Source: Fragilariopsis cylindrus CCMP1102
Taxonomy: Eukaryota; Bacillariophyta; Bacillariophyceae; Bacillariales; Bacillariaceae
DNA length: 64,000 nt
NCBI GenBank assembly: GCA_900095095.1
Contig: FMBT01000292.1
Location: 1-64,000, forward strand
Direction: 5' to 3'
Both the position numbers and the translations under genes were made by a program. Each line of letters begins with the position of its first letter. Positions within the stretch are counted from its first letter, which is position 1. The notes below the pieces were generated by a model, which saw only the letters and a program-made list of their open reading frames with translations, was not told where the DNA came from and searched no databases. Shown piece by piece: positions 19,542 through 29,881 of the stretch.

Positions 19542-22001
19542 TCACCATTCCCAATCTTCTTCGGTGAATGAGAAGAAAACCTGCTGATCACGTTCTAACC
19601 ACGATCTGGAAGTTGACGGAACGTTACAAATAGAATTAATTGATTTCACCATTTGAGCAGGACCACAAGCTAAAACGCCTATTTCAACCGTGCTATCGGT
19701 TTTCGCGAGAGCATTGACTTTTAATACCTTCTGTGCAATAGAATCAAATTCAATAGCAAAGTTAGGACGGAGACCAACATTCCCAATAATCATTGATTGT
19801 AATATTTCATGTTCGGTTTTGGCCCCTCCGTCTTCTATTTCTTCTTCTTCATTTTCATAGCTGCTGCATTTCGATTGATGTTCCGTCATCTCAAGAAATG
19901 AAACGGTGGCGTCGATATTTTCGCCCGTAGCTTTGAACTTCTGAACGTAGTAATCCACAAGAGGACGCACAATTACGATAACAAGACCAATCCAAATTAT
20001 CACAAACGAACACACCATGCAAAGCTCAACGAGGGATACCTTGTCTTGGACAACAGAACTGTATTTCTCATGTTGAAACGTCTTAGTAGTAAAGGCAAAG
20101 GCGATCAATGCTAGAACCATCGAGAAGCACATGACCATTGCGTTGAATGCTCCCTGTATGCCTGGTTCGTTCATTCGAAAGACACGAGATCGCGATGGTT
20201 TCTGTTCTAGCTTGTCTACTTGTTTTAATGGAGTCACGGATCGTAGAATGTATTCTACCCGATCGAAATTATTGAGTTCCAATACTTCTGATTTAAGGAG
20301 ACACCCATCATTATTCCCCGACTCTGGCATACTAAGGGTGATCCAAACCTTTACTTCGAAGTGCTTATAACGAAGTTGCGCTTCAGCAAATTCCGACGAG
20401 AAGATACCAAACTCTTCGATTGTACGGACAACCCAGAAGAGAGTTACTGGCATTGTGTTAGTCTGACACATTTCTAATGCTAGACTGATCATTGGAGTGA
20501 TGCCAATACCACCACCAATTAAGACTGCCCCGTGCTTGTTCTGAAGTTGATTGTGGACGTCATTGGCTCCATAGAAACCGTCCAATCGAACATGGAGTGT
20601 ACCATCATCTTTCTTTGCAGCTGCCTCAATAACTTTTTTCGTCCAAGAACCGGAGTCTTTCAGATGAAAGAACACCTTGTTGCCGTCAACACTTGGCGCT
20701 GATGTAAGCGAGAAGGGATGCCACTCTAAGAATGATACTTCCGGTACGTTCAAAAAGATATAATCGCCCGCTTCATACGTTACATCATGTCTAATTTCAA
20801 ACGAAATTTCTACTACAGTACTACTCAGCATCCTTGTTTTGGCTGGGGCAGTTCTGAGATAGGATACGAGAGCCATGAGCTTGTCGACGGCATAGACTGC
20901 AATTCCGGGAATCAGATAGATGATTGCACCCTTATAGTGAAGACAAATAAACAAAAACACAAAGATGAACAAGTGATGTGTGTAATAAAACCATTCGAAC
21001 TTATTTCGCCGGATCCAAGGTGTAGAAAATACAGTCATGATCCCTATGAACAAGAGTGTAAGGAAGCCATAGATGTTCACTCGGAGTTGCCTTGCCTGCG
21101 CTTCGTCACAATCATTCCTGGAACAATACCATGGCACCATATTTTGTTGGATCATCTCTCCCTCAAGATCGTAACTGGGGTTACCATCGCCATGGATCCA
21201 GATGAAAAGGTACTGAATACTGTGAATGACAATGATGAGTACGGTGTAGTAGCCAACCCATCGATGGTACTTGACTGCCCGCTCCCACGAAACTCCCACG
21301 GCCTCTAGAAGTACAGATTTTTTACCAATAGGTAGTAATAGATACCATCCGAGATTTAAGATGGCAATCACACCTAAAGTCTTGGCCCAAACTTCGCAGG
21401 CCTGCCAAGAGAACGGATCGATGGGTTCTCTACTAGCATCATCATCTTCATCCACCAGAAAAGTTATCTTTCTTGAACCTCGTGGTAAAGAACGCCGGAC
21501 CCGTACAAACATTGTACCAACGTTAAGGATCAAGAAAGCTACAATACCGAGCAATTCACCCATTGATACGCGATGAGGTAAGCCCACTCGGGTCAAGAAG
21601 GACGGAAATGCGAATGTTCGTCGAATGATTGACCCTGCAATACGTTGTGGTCGCTGGCCGTGATGGATAGTAGCCGGAAGACTTAATGGGATCAACAGAG
21701 CGACCGAAACTAGAAGAGCCGATATAATATACGGAACTATAAAGAAGTATACTCGCATGAGCACTTTTGCACTATCAAAATAGGACTGGAAAGGTACAGC
21801 TGGATTAGAAAACCAATCTATCGCATTATCGTAGACAGATGGTTCTCCTTCTCGAAACCAGTGACTCGTTTCGTACATCTTGATCACAGATGGAAACAAG
21901 GCCAGTAGAAAGGCTAGCGAGAAGAAGAACTTTCGCAGGGCATATTTTACAAGGCTTGAATTCTCGTTCTGACGAGGAGCGACAATTTTTCTTTTCATCA
22001 T
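19542..22001 (-). CDS. Ferric reductase / NADPH-oxidase family transmembrane protein
   Basis: Single exon, 819 residues. It moves electrons from NAD(P)H through FAD and two hemes across a membrane, most likely reducing extracellular Fe(III) for uptake. Membrane segments lie near residues 25-40, 83-110, 146-166, 205-223, 250-270, 308-326 and 340-356. Heme-ligand histidine pairs are H246/H260 and H342 or H343/H355. The FAD-binding motif is HPFSLTSAP (428-436), the NAD(P)H motif GGGIGITPM (496-504), and a late LACGPAQ lies near residue 785. Two extra membrane segments interrupt the NAD(P)H domain (about 625-700), as in plant FRO-type reductases. The next gene upstream, divergent, is an FEA1-like iron protein. 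A superoxide-producing oxidase is the main alternative. Confidence 0.88.
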   Translation of the reverse strand: MMKRKIVAPRQNENSSLVKYALRKFFFSLAFLLALFPSVIKMYETSHWFREGEPSVYDNAIDWFSNPAVPFQSYFDSAKVLMRVYFFIVPYIISALLVSVALLIPLSLPATIHHGQRPQRIAGSIIRRTFAFPSFLTRVGLPHRVSMGELLGIVAFLILNVGTMFVRVRRSLPRGSRKITFLVDEDDDASREPIDPFSWQACEVWAKTLGVIAILNLGWYLLLPIGKKSVLLEAVGVSWERAVKYHRWVGYYTVLIIVIHSIQYLFIWIHGDGNPSYDLEGEMIQQNMVPWYCSRNDCDEAQARQLRVNIYGFLTLLFIGIMTVFSTPWIRRNKFEWFYYTHHLFIFVFLFICLHYKGAIIYLIPGIAVYAVDKLMALVSYLRTAPAKTRMLSSTVVEISFEIRHDVTYEAGDYIFLNVPEVSFLEWHPFSLTSAPSVDGNKVFFHLKDSGSWTKKVIEAAAKKDDGTLHVRLDGFYGANDVHNQLQNKHGAVLIGGGIGITPMISLALEMCQTNTMPVTLFWVVRTIEEFGIFSSEFAEAQLRYKHFEVKVWITLSMPESGNNDGCLLKSEVLELNNFDRVEYILRSVTPLKQVDKLEQKPSRSRVFRMNEPGIQGAFNAMVMCFSMVLALIAFAFTTKTFQHEKYSSVVQDKVSLVELCMVCSFVIIWIGLVIVIVRPLVDYYVQKFKATGENIDATVSFLEMTEHQSKCSSYENEEEEIEDGGAKTEHEILQSMIIGNVGLRPNFAIEFDSIAQKVLKVNALAKTDSTVEIGVLACGPAQMVKSINSICNVPSTSRSWLERDQQVFFSFTEEDWEW

Positions 22002-22185
22002 GTTGAAGTATGAGCTTATGTTGATTTCTTGGAAGAAAAATTACAAGTTTTCAAACGATACTATTCATCATCGTTGTGAGGTTATGTTGAATAGCGAAAA
22101 GAGAAGCTGTTACTCGCTAAATAATTCAAGACGAGGAATGAATGGGACTTTTACCATTACCAATGAAGAGAGTATTCTTGTTTGA

Positions 22186-22350
22186 TACCTTTCTTTCTTT
22201 CCCAGGCTTTCTTTCTTTCTTTCTCAGGCTTTCTTTCTTTCTTTCTCAGGCTTTCTTTCTTTCTTTCTTGTTCGTTCGTTTGTTTATTCGTTCGTTCGTT
22301 CGTTCGTTCGTTCGTTAGTTCGTTAATTCGTTCGTTCGGTTGTCGGTCGG
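22186..22350. repeat. TTTC and GTTC microsatellites
   Basis: Three blocks of (TTTC)n separated by CAGGC or CCAGGC spacers, followed by (GTTC)n and (GGTC)n runs. This lies in the upstream region of the ferric reductase. The open frames across it are products of the repeat and not genes. Confidence 0.9.
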
Positions 22351-22388
22351 TCGGCCGTTCGCTTGCATAGTAATTTCCGCATCGTATT

Positions 22389-22526
22389 GTTTTTAACGGC
22401 ACGATCAATGACACGAACCACATTGAAGCGCGACGTTTTTAATGGCACGATCAATGACACGAACCACATTGAAGCGCGACGTTTTTAATGGCACGATCAA
22501 TGACACGAACCACATTGTAGCTCTAC
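22389..22526. repeat. 46-bp tandem repeat, three copies
   Basis: Copies start at 22389, 22435 and 22481. The unit begins GTTTTTAATGGCACGATC and ends CATTGAAGCGCGAC; the third copy diverges at its end. The last 14 bases are the core motif that recurs through the 34-44 kb island in both orientations. It lies between the two divergent iron-related genes. Confidence 0.9.
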
Positions 22527-23146
22527 GAGGAGGAGTATTATACAATAGCCCCGATAGAACTTAAACGCATGCTTGACAGGCATCAATAATAAAACTTACT
22601 TCGTTACCTAATTAGACAGTGTACGTTAAGTTAGTTATGTTGGTTGAGCGAAGATGATGATTTGATTTTGTATGGGAGATGACCCACCAAAATAACAGAT
22701 ATCACATGATACCGGTTCAGTACGAAGATCTAAAGTGGATCCGCTTCCACCACTATTACTCTGTGCACTGTCGTAGTTAGCGCTATGTGTGACTCACTCG
22801 ACAACTTTAAAATTGGAGACGATCATATTGATCGTGCCATTAAAAACAATAAATGCCGGAAATTGTCTCCAATTAGAGGTGTCGTTACGAAAAATGATTA
22901 AATCTGTGATACAATATATACCGTATTAACAATGAAGTTGAGAACTTAAGGTATCAATTATAATATTTATATTTATTTTATTTATGATTATGACCGGTGG
23001 TGGTTATTCGGCTATATATTATAATAAACTGGTAGCGCGAAATAGGAAAGAGAAGATTTGAAAGAGAAGATTTGAAAAAGAGGATTGAAAAATGAAAATA
23101 ATATATATAAATATATGTGAAGAAGCAACAAAATGCCCGCAATATA
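22527..23146. other. Intergenic region, remainder of the divergent iron-gene spacer
   Basis: No coding signal. It includes GTGCCATTAAAAACAATA near 22842-22860, the same string as in the 23.2 and 23.4 kb repeats, and the reverse complement of its core in the 46-bp repeats. Confidence 0.4.
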
Positions 23147-23517
23147 TCATTGTAACATATGCTTGGCATGGTCCATTCCTCTGCCATTAAAAACAATAGC
23201 TAGCATGCGATTGAAATGGTATGCGCCTGTGCCATTGAAAGTGTTACCGTACAAATGCACCATTTTTGGCAGAACGGCAGGCACGAAGTAAATCTGTGCT
23301 TGGCATGGTCCGTGCTCCTATTAAAATGCGCTGGTATAGAGATCTATATGTCATTATAACATATGCTTGGCATGGTCCGTTCCTCTGCCATTAAAAACAA
23401 TAGCCAGCATACGATTGACATGGTCCGCGCCTGTGCCATTAAAAGTGTCAAGGCACAGATGCACCATTTTTGGCAGAACGGCAAGCACGAAGTACATCTG
23501 TGCTTAGCATGGTCCGC
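23147..23517. repeat. Direct repeat of about 166 bp, two copies
   Basis: Copy 1 spans about 23147-23312 and copy 2 about 23351-23517, at about 90 percent identity by eye. Each contains internal shorter repeats: GCATGGTCCG or close forms three times, CTGCCATTAAAA or close forms twice, and a common GCACCATTTTTGGCAGAACG. Copy 2 ends about 220 bp before the start codon of the FEA1-like gene. Confidence 0.85.
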
Positions 23518-23738
23518 ATATATTACATACATAACTGCCGTTGAATTTGTGTGGTCAGCGAAGCTCCATGAAAATTTGGCGGTAGGATATGAAGGCCTTT
23601 TAAGGTCCGATCCTAGGAGATACATTTCTTTCCTATGAATTTTCCATGAGATCTTCTGCTCTCCTGAAGGAGTTTTCACTAAAACAAGTTAGTTCTCACT
23701 TTTCTTTTAATCAACAATTTACATCCGCCTACTGAAAA

Positions 23739-25367
23739 ATGTTTCTTTCGAATTCTTGTTACGTTCTTGCCATCGTGGTATCATCTTCCCTGTTTGATCT
23801 AAGCTCTGCGGCAGATTTCCCGCGCATTGCCGGATACAAACCAACTACTGATGTGGAAGAAGTGGTAAGTTATCCTTGGTTAGGTGTGATTAGGTGTGAT
23901 TCGGGTCGCTCACTTTAGATACTATCAATAATATACAGCTATAAATATATATATATATTGATTTGATTTGATTTGATTTGACTGATTGATTGATGTGGCC
24001 TCAAATCTTTTTGTTATCGTTTCTCTGATATATGCTTATTTTCTAAACAGCTTGACCAGGATTTGATTCAAGCAAAATTTCAAGAAATTCTTGGAGACGA
24101 ATCATGTAGTAGTGTAGACGCTGGCTTGACGTATTACGAAGGTGACGGTTCATTGTTGAAGAATCTACCCACCTACAAAGAAAATAAAGGAGCTATTTGG
24201 AATCTCTACGAACAATACTACGGTAGTAAGGACTTTTGCGACGAATGGGTCACTAAAGCACTTAAAGGAGGAGTGTTCAAGTTCGATAATGGAAAAGTAG
24301 ATTTTAGCAAATTTCCAGGTAACCTTGGAGACAAAGATGACCCAGATGGAGAATGTGTCGGACGAGAAGGTGAGTAAATGTTGGTAATCTTCTTTTTACT
24401 GTTGCATTTATAGTAAATTGTCATATAAAATATCATTCATACTGCTGCTCATCAACAAACTTCTATCTCTACCAATAACACAGAGTGTGCGAAGAAAGCA
24501 ACTGCTTACATATGTGGGTATATCAATGTTTTCCAGTACTTGGAAAAAGCTGTCGTAAAAATTGAAGAAGGAGAAGGTTGTGTAGAGCAAAAGGGGGGGT
24601 GTACAACAGCCTCAAAAGCGTGGGACAGTGCTGTTGCTTTCTTTGTTGGATCGGCAGAGGGCGTAGACGGTAATAATACAGGTGGGCCAGGTAACGGTGG
24701 ACAGTATGGAACCCAATTCTACGCACTTGGTGACAAGCGGTGTGACGATTTTCGTACATGCGGTGCTACTGGTGATACTGCCGACAGGAGTACACCATCC
24801 AAGGCAAACATCCTTATGCTTGGTCTCTTTCAACAGGGGGCCTCAGCAATCTACGCAGGTGACGTTACCAATGCCAGGGCGATCATTAAGAAAATCAACA
24901 TACAGGCCGCTGTTCCTTTCATTCAAGGTACTCTCCGTTACGCCTATCGTTTGGGCCAGGCCAAAGGGAACAAACCCAAAGACAAGGAGGTCGCCGAAGG
25001 AGGTACCTTTTTAGCTGGTGCCCTTCCTCAGCTCTGGAAATGTGACAAAAAGGCAGCTAAAATTGTCTTTAAAGAGCTGCAAATTGGCAGTAAGAAAGTA
25101 AACAAAGGAAAAACTAATTTCAAGAAAGTACTTAAAGCCTTCGAATGTAACTATGAATGCTTAGGGATTACATGTGCACAAATTGGTGTTTTGTTCGACG
25201 GCGATGAGTTCGATGCAGAAGACCCAGAAGCGGAAACAACCAAACCCCGTTTCCCTCAGTGCACAGACCCCCGTACAGATGTATGTGCGAAATTGGATGA
25301 TAAGACTATTAAGGAATGCAAGAAATACCGTTCGAACAAGAACACGTTGGATTTTAAGGGTTTATAA
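23739..25367 (+). CDS. FEA1-like secreted iron-assimilation protein (probable)
   Basis: Three exons, 23739-23864, 24051-24369 and 24484-25367, with GT-AG introns of 186 and 114 nt (G|GTAAGT...CAG| and G|GTGAGT...CAG|); 442 residues. A signal peptide is clear (MFLSNSCYVLAIVVSSSLF, cleavage near residue 25), so the protein is secreted or periplasmic. The middle has AWDSAVAFFVGSAEG (about 190) and YALGDKRCDDFRTCG (about 222), matching my memory of the FEA1/H43 family, iron-deficiency-induced periplasmic proteins of Chlamydomonas with homologues in marine algae related to phytotransferrins. Many paired cysteines fit an extracellular protein. The ferric reductase sits divergently upstream, which supports an iron role. 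The family call is from memory and not from a search. Confidence 0.65.
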
Positions 25368-25592
25368 GCTTAATAAGTCGATACATACGCGTAGGATGAT
25401 GGGTGTGAATGGACTGAATAGTTTATTCATACCGTGAGAAATTTTTAGTTTTTGTTTATGACAAGTACTATTATAATATGATATCATGAGATAGCTTTCT
25501 AATTTTAAATTATAATAGTAACGTTATGACCTTTTTACATCAAAAAACAATTGTTTAAAGAAAGAAGAATAATCTGTACAGAAATGTGTTCT

Positions 25593-27300
25593 CTACGGTT
25601 TTTTATGTTTTTCGTACGATGCGCCTAGTGCTATACAAAATGCACGTATCTCTTCCTCCGTATTACTGTATGAAACTGAGGCTCGTACTAGATCATTTTC
25701 TGTGTCATCACATGGTGTCGACGTTGCAGGAACTACACTCAATTCAAAGCCATCTTTCCACATATCAGATACAACAGTCCTTGGTTCCAAGTTTTCAAAA
25801 TAAAAGGTCACAATTCCACATTTCGTGGTATTGCGGTGATGAATGCGTATTGTCGGTAATTCTTTTTCCAGTTCGTTCCGAAGAAATACTGATAATCGTT
25901 GGATATCACGTGAAATTTTTGGCAAACCCAAGTCCAAAGCAACACAAACTGCTTCTCCAAGTCCCAATCGGCTTGCTACGTTAGACTCCCAGAATTCGAA
26001 TCTTTTTGCAGATCCTAGTGGAGCAAATTGAATCACACTAGCATCTTGTAGCTGTACGCCCTGTTGGTACATTGATGCCTTAATCGGACAACCGTAATGG
26101 TCGATATGACTCGGCATGATGTCTTTTGCTATATTATCACTGGATACGAAGAGAAATCCTGTCCCTCTAGGTCCTCGTAGATATTTCCTCCTTTTTATAT
26201 TCAGTTTTTATCGATGATACAACCAACAATGTGATAAGATAAGAATTGTGGTCTGTATTTTGTTAGGTTACAAAGGTCAGTATTATCATATACATTACAC
26301 CTATCTATAGATCTTTTACTTACCCTGTTGCGACCAAGCAATCACATTTTATCTTCCGTACGTTGACATCCATTTGACCGACACTCTGGCATGCATCGAC
26401 AAGATATTTGATGGCAGGGTATTTGGTATTTACTTTTTGCTGCTGCTGACGCTGATTGTTGTAAGTCGTAATTCTATCCCCGATCGCTTCCACAGGATTG
26501 ACAATTCCTGAGTTTGTTGGTACGTGCGTTATACAAACGATTGCGATAGAGGTGGGATCTAAACGTATGTCATTGCCTACCTTATCTTTGTAATAAAATT
26601 TTCCCTCCAACATACGATCAAATACTTGTAAATCTACTGTTCCGGTGCTACTATTATTGTTGTTCTCGTCATCATCACCAACTTTTGCAGAAGGAATCGC
26701 CAATACCATCCAGTGATCCTCATGATCTCTTGCCCATTGGCATGCCGCTACGATATTTGCTGCGTATTCCGCCTCACTGACTAAAATAACTCTACTATTA
26801 CTAGTACTACTATCGATTTTGAATCGTGTTCGTCGTTCTTTTTCATCTCGTTGCACCATAGTATAAAAAATACGAGTCCAACCAACCGTCGCCGATTCAA
26901 CTAAAGCTATTTCTTCCTTTTCGGCATGTATCAATCTTGCAACATTATTATATACGTTCTCCATTTCACCATCTTCTTGCACAAGCTTCTGGGCCGCATA
27001 TCCTCCGTAAATTTGTTCACGTTGGAGGTGTCTACTGACTCGATCCAACACCCGTTTTGGTGAAGTTGAATCTCCAGCATGATTCAAATGTATAATTTTT
27101 TGATCCAATTGGTTGAAGGACGACGATGATGATGACGATGATGACATTATGTTGTTCGACGCAAGATATGTCGTAGGACGGTATGAGTGCGTAGATAAAC
27201 AAGAAAAACCTAGTGCCAAATTTTGGTTTGAACGAGAGCGAATAATTGCTGCCAGTGTGAAGCAGGACAAGAACAAACGATTGTTTCTGTTGCAGAGCAT
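25593..27300 (-). CDS. PLP-dependent class V aminotransferase / cysteine desulfurase-like protein
   Basis: Two exons on the minus strand, 27300-26324 and 26190-25593, split by a 133-nt GT-AG intron; 524 residues. The junction restores VATGRKYLRGPRGTGFLF, whose Lys (about residue 328) is the expected PLP Schiff-base lysine. LNHAGDSTSPKRVLDRVSRH followed by IYGGYAA near residues 70-100 and the LVDACQSVGQMDV Asp-containing motif before the lysine are typical of the class V group that includes cysteine desulfurases, isopenicillin-N-epimerase-like and EgtE-like enzymes. The exact substrate is not readable. The N-terminus (about 35 residues, hydrophobic, ending LALGF) may be a targeting signal. The first in-frame ATG is 27300. 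Confidence 0.85.
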
Positions 27301-27724
27301 TTTCAATCTATCCTAATGTTCGAATATTGTTTTCTAAATGTCGGACTGTATCTACGAAGTACGGTATTGAAGATTGATTTATGCTGAGAGCTGAGAGGAG
27401 AGAGGAGAGAAAAAGAAAAAAATATTTTGGACTTTAAAGATATCACGAATGAATTGAATCGAATGAATCGAATGAATATCGGGGGAGATGGGAATTTATT
27501 TATTTTATCAAAAAAGCAGGTGAGTGAGTCCTGCGAGAGCAAATCATTCATGTCCACCGATGGCGATGTTTGATGTGTCTGTTAACAGTGGAGAACAGTG
27601 TCCATCCGAAATTTAAAATTTCGAGGAATACCCATCATGTTAACATTTTAACATAACAAGGTTAAAAGTACAATTTGTAGTATTGATTGCTTATATAATT
27701 ATAATTTTTCTTCTTCTTGAAGTG
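27301..27724. other. Intergenic region, divergent promoter space
   Basis: It lies between the aminotransferase (minus) and KsgA (plus). The region 27390-27480 is purine-rich and contains short GAATC repeats. No gene is supported. Confidence 0.4.
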
Positions 27725-29098
27725 ATGGGACAACAATTCAATATGGACTTCAGTTATCGTCAATTCATTAGATTCGTTATACTCGCGGCGATTGCAGTCT
27801 CGCCCAGTACACTATCTTTTGCGAATGGATTTACGGAGACTGTGCCACACAATAAGAATTCTCGACAATACGTACCGTTTTCAGGAATATCTTATGATGC
27901 ACCAGTTTCGACAAGATCTTCGTCGACCCAAACAAATGGATGGACACAAGGGGGTGATGGTGAATGGGAATGGGAGGAAGATGATCCCAATTTTGTTCCA
28001 TCGACACCCATCGGAAATTCAATAGTAACTGAATTCTTGGACACAGCCACCGCTACTCCGCAGCTTCCATCTGGAAAACTGAAACCGAAACAATCATTGG
28101 GACAAAACTACCTAAGAGATGGTAACACAGTCGCTAAGATCATAAAAGCATTCCACAAGGATGCAACAATTCACGGAGATCGACAGGGAAAACCTTTAAA
28201 ATCAATTGTCGAATTAGGTCCTGGGGCGGGTGCTTTGACTGATAGGCTAGTCGATAAGTATGGTACCGATATCTTACAATGTATCGAAATCGATATCCGG
28301 TCGATTGAACTTTTAGCTGAACGATATCCAGATTTATCCGTCCATCACGAGGACGTTCTACAAGTTAGTTATCCTGAGATGGCCGAAAAGGAGGGTCAAC
28401 CACTTGTAGTTATCGGTAATTTACCATATTACATTACGAGTCAAATCCTATTCGCATTGGCCGATGCTAGTCATTACGGTGCAGTAGACTGTGCCACGGT
28501 GACTATGCAATGGGAGGTTGCTCAACGTATGGTAGCACCAACCTCGTGTAAGGATTATGGTATCTTATCAGTTGTATTTCAAACATATGCGGATGTTCGT
28601 TGTCATTTCAAAATCCCACCGACAGTATTTTATCCTGCACCGAAAGTTGACAGTGCATTGATTGGGTTACACTTTTTGGGACCGTCAAAATTACGAGATC
28701 GTCTAGCGGGAGTCTCACCAAAGGACTTTCGATCTGTTGTAACGACTGCCTTCCGACAGAGACGGAAAACTATCCGTAATACGTTGAAAAAGATACCTGG
28801 TATTGAAAAGGAACTACTAATGGAAAAGTTAAGTTCCTTGCCTCTGCCCCTACCAGAATCTGTTGTGGCTGCACAACAGCGAGGTGATGCTTTCGCACTG
28901 GAACAACAATTACCTGATGACTGGTTCAGTAAACGACCAGAACAATTAACTCCTGGACAATTTGTTGAAGTTACAAGACTTTTATTTGGTGATATCGGTA
29001 GTAAGAACACTAACGAAGATGGGGAAAACGAATCATCAAACACCAAAGAAGTAGATCTAGGGAGAAAAGTATGGCGAAAACTTAAGCATGGAGTTTAA
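27725..29098 (+). CDS. ksgA: rRNA adenine dimethylase (KsgA/Dim1 family), probably plastid
   Basis: Single exon, 457 residues from the ATG at 27725 (a second ATG lies at 27743; the open frame further upstream has no ATG). The enzyme dimethylates two adjacent adenines near the 3' end of small-subunit rRNA. Seen: QSLGQNYLRD (about 123-132), the SAM motif VELGPGAGALT (162-172), the acidic IEID (187-190), and the catalytic NLPYYITS (232-239), then FYPAPKVDS and FRQRRKTIRNTL. These fit the bacterial-type KsgA rather than the cytosolic Dim1. The N-terminal hydrophobic segment (about 14-34, ending LSFANGF) followed by a 90-residue extension suggests import into the plastid. Confidence 0.93.
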   Translation: MGQQFNMDFSYRQFIRFVILAAIAVSPSTLSFANGFTETVPHNKNSRQYVPFSGISYDAPVSTRSSSTQTNGWTQGGDGEWEWEEDDPNFVPSTPIGNSIVTEFLDTATATPQLPSGKLKPKQSLGQNYLRDGNTVAKIIKAFHKDATIHGDRQGKPLKSIVELGPGAGALTDRLVDKYGTDILQCIEIDIRSIELLAERYPDLSVHHEDVLQVSYPEMAEKEGQPLVVIGNLPYYITSQILFALADASHYGAVDCATVTMQWEVAQRMVAPTSCKDYGILSVVFQTYADVRCHFKIPPTVFYPAPKVDSALIGLHFLGPSKLRDRLAGVSPKDFRSVVTTAFRQRRKTIRNTLKKIPGIEKELLMEKLSSLPLPLPESVVAAQQRGDAFALEQQLPDDWFSKRPEQLTPGQFVEVTRLLFGDIGSKNTNEDGENESSNTKEVDLGRKVWRKLKHGV

Positions 29099-29253
29099 CT
29101 AATAATAACGAACTCAGAGACATAAAGACATATAGGTCAGTAGACAAATACTAAATACGACAGACACGCCGACGATCAAATAGGTCTAAAGAACACGATA
29201 AACAGATTTCATTTTTCTACTGTGTGTCATAACAATAATTATAATAATTATAA

Positions 29254-29881
29254 TTATTTTCGGCTTTTTGCTTCCTCTTCTAGGAGTCGGCGTTGTTTAC
29301 GTAATTCTATTTCTTCCTTCTGAACTCTAGCAATCTCGATTCGTAAAGAGTCTGATTGACCCATTCCGTTGTAGTCACCTTCTATCCTTCCACTGGGATT
29401 GTATTTTCTTTTGCCATACCTATTTGACGAATCAGATAGAAAAGCAAAAACAAAAACAGAAGAACGTAAACGTGTTGGAAAAAACTGATGTGCCGATAGG
29501 ATAGGGTAGGATAGAACAGGACAAGACAGGACTGGACGATATTATTGGTAAAACAGTCAGTAACGGAGATGCTAAAGGATTCATACAGAGGAAATCATCC
29601 TAAAAATAATGCTCGTACCATTGTTCACCAGCACCCATTTTCTTGTAGAAAAAATCATCAACAACTTCGTCAAGATTTTCAAACATTCCCTTTAGGTCGC
29701 CAAATATACCCATTTTTGCATAAGTATCTGTATCCGCCGCATCGTCGACCTTCGTTTCATCATTCTTCTTGCTTTTTCCAAAGAAATAAAGACTCGTCGA
29801 ACAAACATGAGGGGTTTGTTGAATGAAACCTTCGACAACGTAGATACATATGGTAACGAATAATAGAGCAACAACCTTCAT
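29254..29881 (-). CDS. Small plastid-targeted protein, spliced, function unknown
   Basis: Two exons on the minus strand, 29881-29619 and 29419-29254, with a 199-nt GT-AG intron (ATG|GTACGA ... AATAG|G); 142 residues. The splice is inferred because it joins GEQW to YGKRKYNPSGR in frame and the second part then runs YNGMGQSD and a charged helix ending EEEAKSRK. The N-terminus is a signal peptide ending VEG|F, the plastid import pattern of diatoms. The unspliced first exon would end soon after the junction. I do not recognise a function; the helical Lys/Glu-rich tail suggests a structural or binding role. Confidence 0.65.

Noticed and set aside
22157-22423. Open frames on both strands across the TTTC/GTTC tract
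   Set aside because: They are translations of microsatellites (four-residue periodic products) and not genes.
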